From assembly GCA_900550825.1 (NCBI GenBank), contig URTZ01000147.1, positions 1 to 5,055 on the forward strand: a stretch of 5,055 bases of DNA, read 5' to 3'. The notes below the pieces were generated by a model. The model did not search any database. It saw nothing but the letters and a program-made list of their open reading frames with translations, and was not told the origin of the DNA. Both the position numbers and the translations under genes were made by a program. Numbering within the stretch: position 1 is the stretch's first letter; each line of letters begins with the position of its first letter. This stretch comes from an uncultured Collinsella sp. (GTDB lineage: Bacteria > Actinomycetota > Coriobacteriia > Coriobacteriales > Coriobacteriaceae). Positions 1 through 5,055 of the stretch are shown piece after piece.

Positions 1-9
1 TTTCCTCCT
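1..9 (-). promoter_or_regulatory. Ribosome-binding site for a gene beyond the window edge
   Basis: On the minus strand the window ends in AGGAGGAAA. AGGAGG (9-4) is a full Shine-Dalgarno match, and the remaining three bases leave a start codon expected a few bases outside the window. This suggests another minus-strand gene about 85-90 bases after carB, plausibly in the same operon. Its identity cannot be told from here; another pyrimidine gene would be a reasonable guess. Confidence 0.55.
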
Positions 10-80
10 GAGCGACTCTGCTTGCAGCCGGAGCGAAAGGGGGAAATCTCGGCCCCTCCCGCCCCGGCCGGCCAGGTCAA
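10..80 (-). other. Spacer after carB with a GC-rich hairpin
   Basis: The bases following the carB stop contain no ORF that can be supported. In the minus-strand RNA, GGGAGGGG (60-53) can pair with CCCCUUUC (42-35), including two G-U pairs, around a 10-nt loop. The stem is followed by GCUCCGG, not by a U-tract, so it is not a convincing intrinsic terminator. It could be an RNA-stabilising or processing hairpin, or chance in GC-rich DNA. GGCCGGCC (66-73) is a palindrome in the same spacer. Confidence 0.35.
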
Positions 81-3395
<3,315 letters not shown>

Positions 3396-3396
3396 G

Positions 3397-4836
3397 TTAG
3401 TTCTCCTCGGTCTCAGTCGCGGCGGTCTCGGCAAAGTTCCAGCCGGCAAGGCGGTCCTTCGCGGTGTCGATGTCCAGGTAGTTCTCCTCGCCGTCCATGA
3501 GTCGCGTAAAGGCGGTAAAGAGATAGTGGGCATCGGTGGGGCCAGGCGAGGCCTCGGGGTGGTACTGGACCGAGAAGCACGGTGCGTCGAGCAGCTGGAT
3601 GCCCTCGGCGGTGCCGTCGTTGAGGTTCACATGTGTTAGGCGAATGCGGCCAAAGCGCTCGTTCATCACGACCGGCGCGATTCCGCAGCGCACCCAGACG
3701 CGCAGATCTCCATCGGCCGCATGCTCGGTCTCGCCGCCGGAAAGCTCGGGGACAAGCTTGCCCAGGCTGGGGAACAGCAGGCCAAAGCCATGGTTTTGCG
3801 CGGTAATCTCCACGCGACGGCTTACCACGTTCATGACCGGCTGGTTGCCACCGCGGTGACCGAATTTAAGCTTTTCCATCTGGGCGCCGCAGGCCAGGCT
3901 GATCATCTGATGGCCCAGGCAAATGCCAAAGACCGGCACCTTGCCGATCAGCTGCTGCACCTGCTCGTAGGTCTCCACCACGGCGTCGGGGTCGCCGGGG
4001 CCATTGGACAAAAAGACACCGTCGGGATTCATGTCGAGCACCTCACTCGCGGGCGTATCCCACGGCACGACGGTAAGGTCGCAGCCGGCGCGGACCAGCC
4101 CCTCCAGAATGCCGCGCTTCACACCGCAGTCGTAGGCGACCACTTTGTGACGGGCAGGAGCGGCAGTCGAAAGCGCAAAGTCATGCGTGGCAGGCAGGTC
4201 GACGGCGGCAAACTCGTGAGGCGCGGGGCAACTTACGGTCTTGACCAGGTTCTCGCCTACCAGCGCGGGCGCTGCGGCCAGACGCTCGGCAAGCTCGTCG
4301 ACATCGAAGATCTCGGTCGAGATAATGCCCATCTTGGAGCCGTTGTCGCGCAGGTGGCGCACCAGGGCGCGGGTGTCGACGCCCTCGATAGCGACGATGC
4401 CGTGTGCACGCAGGTACTCCGGCACGCTGACGGCCGAGCGCCAGTTAGAAGGCGTGGCGCACATGTCGCGAACGATCATGCCGCGCATAGCCGGAGCGCT
4501 CGTAGGGCGCACGTCGTCGCCGGGGAAGGCCGACTGGACGTCGGTCTCGTCGATACCGTAGTTGCCGATCTGCGGATAGGTCATGGTTACGATTTGGCCG
4601 GCATAACTCGGGTCGGTCATGACCTCAAAGTAGCCCTCGAGCGAGGTGTTGAAGCAGACTTCGCCGGTCGCGGTGCCCTCGGCGCCGCATGCACGTCCAT
4701 AAAAAATGGTCCCATCCTCAAGATACAGGATGCAGGGACCGCAGGTGCCCTTGCTGGTTTTGGCCAGCATGCGCTGGCAAAGCTCGCTGGGCGCGAAGGT
4801 GCGGGCGGCAGCGCCCGCGGTATGGTTGTTCGCCAT
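3397..4836 (-). CDS. carA: Carbamoyl-phosphate synthase (glutamine-hydrolysing), small subunit
   Basis: Glutaminase subunit: hydrolyses glutamine and passes ammonia to CarB. The product is 479 residues, clearly longer than E. coli CarA (382). The N-terminal small-subunit domain begins at ILYLEDGT (36-43). The class I glutamine amidotransferase domain starts near 231 (KVVAYDCGVKR) and carries SNGPGDP (277-283), GICLGHQ with nucleophile C306, FGHRGGN (325-331), AQNHGF (346-351) and HPE with H426 and E428. This gives a complete Cys-His-Glu triad. Extra material: about 30 residues before the conserved core with a CGPC motif (32-35), an insertion of about 36 residues between NHGF and the HPE motif, and an acidic C-terminal tail of about 25-30 residues. 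The ATG at 4836 is preferred because AAGGAG (4846-4841) stands 4 nt upstream. An in-frame GTG at 4857 lies inside the leader hairpin, and internal M23 has no visible Shine-Dalgarno. Its stop is TAA, one base before carB. It is probably controlled by PyrR through the leader hairpin. Confidence 0.99.
   Translation of the reverse strand: MANNHTAGAAARTFAPSELCQRMLAKTSKGTCGPCILYLEDGTIFYGRACGAEGTATGEVCFNTSLEGYFEVMTDPSYAGQIVTMTYPQIGNYGIDETDVQSAFPGDDVRPTSAPAMRGMIVRDMCATPSNWRSAVSVPEYLRAHGIVAIEGVDTRALVRHLRDNGSKMGIISTEIFDVDELAERLAAAPALVGENLVKTVSCPAPHEFAAVDLPATHDFALSTAAPARHKVVAYDCGVKRGILEGLVRAGCDLTVVPWDTPASEVLDMNPDGVFLSNGPGDPDAVVETYEQVQQLIGKVPVFGICLGHQMISLACGAQMEKLKFGHRGGNQPVMNVVSRRVEITAQNHGFGLLFPSLGKLVPELSGGETEHAADGDLRVWVRCGIAPVVMNERFGRIRLTHVNLNDGTAEGIQLLDAPCFSVQYHPEASPGPTDAHYLFTAFTRLMDGEENYLDIDTAKDRLAGWNFAETAATETEEN
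3403..3408 (-). promoter_or_regulatory. carB ribosome-binding site inside the carA 3' end
   Basis: GAGGAG at 3408-3403 is formed by the codons for E477 and E478 of CarA and stands 7 nt before the carB ATG at 3395. It decides the carB start. Ribosomes finishing carA at 3399-3397 would clear and reach the carB start, one base further on, which suggests translational coupling and equal subunit output. Confidence 0.85.
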
Positions 4837-4842
4837 AATTCT

Positions 4843-4873
4843 CCTTCCCGGTCTCACAGGACCGGCTTAAAGG
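4843..4873 (-). promoter_or_regulatory. Candidate PyrR-binding RNA loop overlapping the carA Shine-Dalgarno
   Basis: In the minus-strand transcript, CCGGUC (4865-4860) pairs with GACCGG (4853-4848) around the hexaloop CUGUGA (4859-4854). Below it, CCUUU (4873-4869) can pair with GAAGG (4847-4843), leaving a purine bulge AAG (4868-4866) on the 5' side. The known PyrR-binding loop has a terminal CNGNGA hexaloop, a purine-rich bulge and the consensus ARUCCNGNGAGGYU. Here that stretch reads GGUCCUGUGAGACC: the hexaloop fits exactly, and the three departures in the stem (A to G, G to A, U to C) all keep Watson-Crick pairing. The lower stem takes up AAGG of the carA Shine-Dalgarno (4846-4841). UMP-loaded PyrR stabilising this hairpin would therefore block carA translation. 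The structure is seen; binding and repression are inferred from the family. PyrR itself is not encoded in the window. Confidence 0.8.
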
Positions 4874-4894
4874 TGTGTAGTTAGGCCTCGCGGT

Positions 4895-4923
4895 ATTGTA
4901 ACCGCAAGCATGCCTCATGGCGT
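4895..4923 (-). promoter_or_regulatory. Candidate carA promoter
   Basis: TACAAT at 4900-4895 matches the -10 consensus at five of six positions. At 17-bp spacing the -35 position (4923-4918) reads ACGCCA, only three of six. TTAACG looks better but would need a 20-bp spacer. The predicted start is an A at about 4888, giving a 5' leader of about 52 nt that begins just before the PyrR-type hairpin. The -10 lies in the centre of an inverted repeat, GCGGT-N6-ACCGC (4905-4890). A weak -35 next to AT-rich upstream DNA suggests help from an UP-like element or an activator, but this is inference. The real start site could lie further upstream. Confidence 0.5.
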
Positions 4924-4983
4924 TAATTTCATCGAAATGTTTACGAAATGATAATTATGACTTTCTATGCATAATGATTTCTC
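4921..4983. other. AT-rich upstream region with short repeats
   Basis: This stretch is sharply AT-rich compared with the GC-rich coding DNA around it. On the plus strand it holds ATTTC-ATC-GAAAT (4926-4938), CGAAATG repeated at 4933-4939 and 4944-4950 (11-bp period), the palindrome ATAATTAT (4951-4958) within the near-palindrome TGATAATTATGA (one outer mismatch), ATGCAT (4967-4972), and AATGAT at 4947-4952 and 4973-4978. It contains no convincing ORF. It lies directly upstream of the candidate -35 of carA, so an UP-like element or operator (for example for an ArgR-type regulator) is possible. No good match to the E. coli ARG box was found. Confidence 0.45.
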
Positions 4984-4996
4984 TGGGACGGGGATT

Positions 4997-5016
4997 AAAA
5001 AAGGCTCTGTTAGACC
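4997..5016 (-). terminator. Possible weak intrinsic terminator of an upstream gene
   Basis: On the minus strand GGUCU (5016-5012) can pair with AGA and CC (5008-5003, one bulged G) around a loop of three, followed by six U (5002-4997). The stem is only five pairs, so the call is weak. If real, it would end transcription of a minus-strand gene upstream and leave carA dependent on its own promoter. An in-frame TAG at 5043-5041 could be the end of such a gene, but too little is in the window to say. Confidence 0.25.
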
Positions 5017-5055
5017 AGGATTGACATGCCGACCTGCCGGCTAACTCGCCGTCTC

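Noticed and set aside
35..60. Hairpin after carB as an intrinsic terminator
   Set aside because: The stem is followed by GCUCCGG rather than a U-tract, and a strong ribosome-binding site lies just downstream.
3396..3533. 46-residue upstream extension of carB
   Set aside because: It lies wholly inside carA, is Arg, Pro and Thr rich, and matches no CarB. MPKRADIK at 3395 is the conserved N-terminus with a good Shine-Dalgarno.
4837..4857. Upstream GTG start for carA at 4857
   Set aside because: It lies in the leader hairpin loop, would translate the ribosome-binding site itself, and lacks its own Shine-Dalgarno.
3721..4884. Plus-strand ORF (387 codons) opposite carA
   Set aside because: It is also in codon register with carA, with the same low-complexity composition and no ribosome-binding site or domain that I could see.
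4950..4961. ArgR-type ARG box at the near-palindrome TGATAATTATGA
   Set aside because: The half-site spacing does not fit the TGAATWWWWATTCA pattern; only AT-richness and symmetry are shared.
5021..5055. Plus-strand TTGACA (5021-5026) as a -35 of a promoter pointing out of the window
   Set aside because: No acceptable -10 is found at 15-18 bp spacing; the candidates TAACTC and ACTCGC match poorly.

Overview
The window carries one complete, well-conserved operon segment on the minus strand: carA (4836 to 3397) followed by carB (3395 to 81). They encode the small and large subunits of glutamine-dependent carbamoyl-phosphate synthetase (EC 6.3.5.5). This enzyme makes carbamoyl phosphate for pyrimidine and arginine synthesis. 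All catalytic residues I could place by alignment with the E. coli enzyme from memory are present in both subunits, so the enzyme should be active. The DNA is GC-rich, with strong avoidance of TTA, CTA and TCA codons in carB. The protein sequences look like those of gut Actinomycetota of the class Coriobacteriia, most likely Collinsella. That assignment is inference from overall sequence character, not from a search.

Layout, read along the minus strand from 5055 to 1. First comes a short flank with a possible weak intrinsic terminator for an unseen upstream gene (5016-4997). Next is an unusually AT-rich stretch with small direct and inverted repeats (4983-4921), then a candidate promoter with a good -10 (4900-4895). 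A leader of about 50 nt follows (4888-4837), then carA, a one-base gap, carB, and an 80-base spacer. The spacer ends at the window edge in a strong AGGAGG ribosome-binding site, which suggests that another gene of the same operon starts just outside.

The most interesting element is the carA leader. Bases 4873-4843 form a bulged hairpin with a CUGUGA hexaloop, matching the known PyrR-binding loop (CNGNGA hexaloop, ARUCCNGNGAGGYU consensus), with stem changes that preserve pairing. The lower stem of this hairpin contains AAGG of the carA Shine-Dalgarno sequence. No terminator or antiterminator can be seen in the leader, so the arrangement points to PyrR-dependent translational repression, as described in mycobacteria, rather than Bacillus-type attenuation. 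Because the carB ribosome-binding site lies inside the last codons of carA, translational coupling could pass that control on to carB.

Protein-level oddities are in CarA: an N-terminal extension of about 30 residues with a CGPC motif, an insertion of about 36 residues in the glutaminase domain, and a C-terminal tail. In CarB the UMP-type regulatory site is mostly conserved, but one contact (E. coli T1017) is replaced by proline. No mobile elements, CRISPR arrays, tRNA or rRNA genes were seen.
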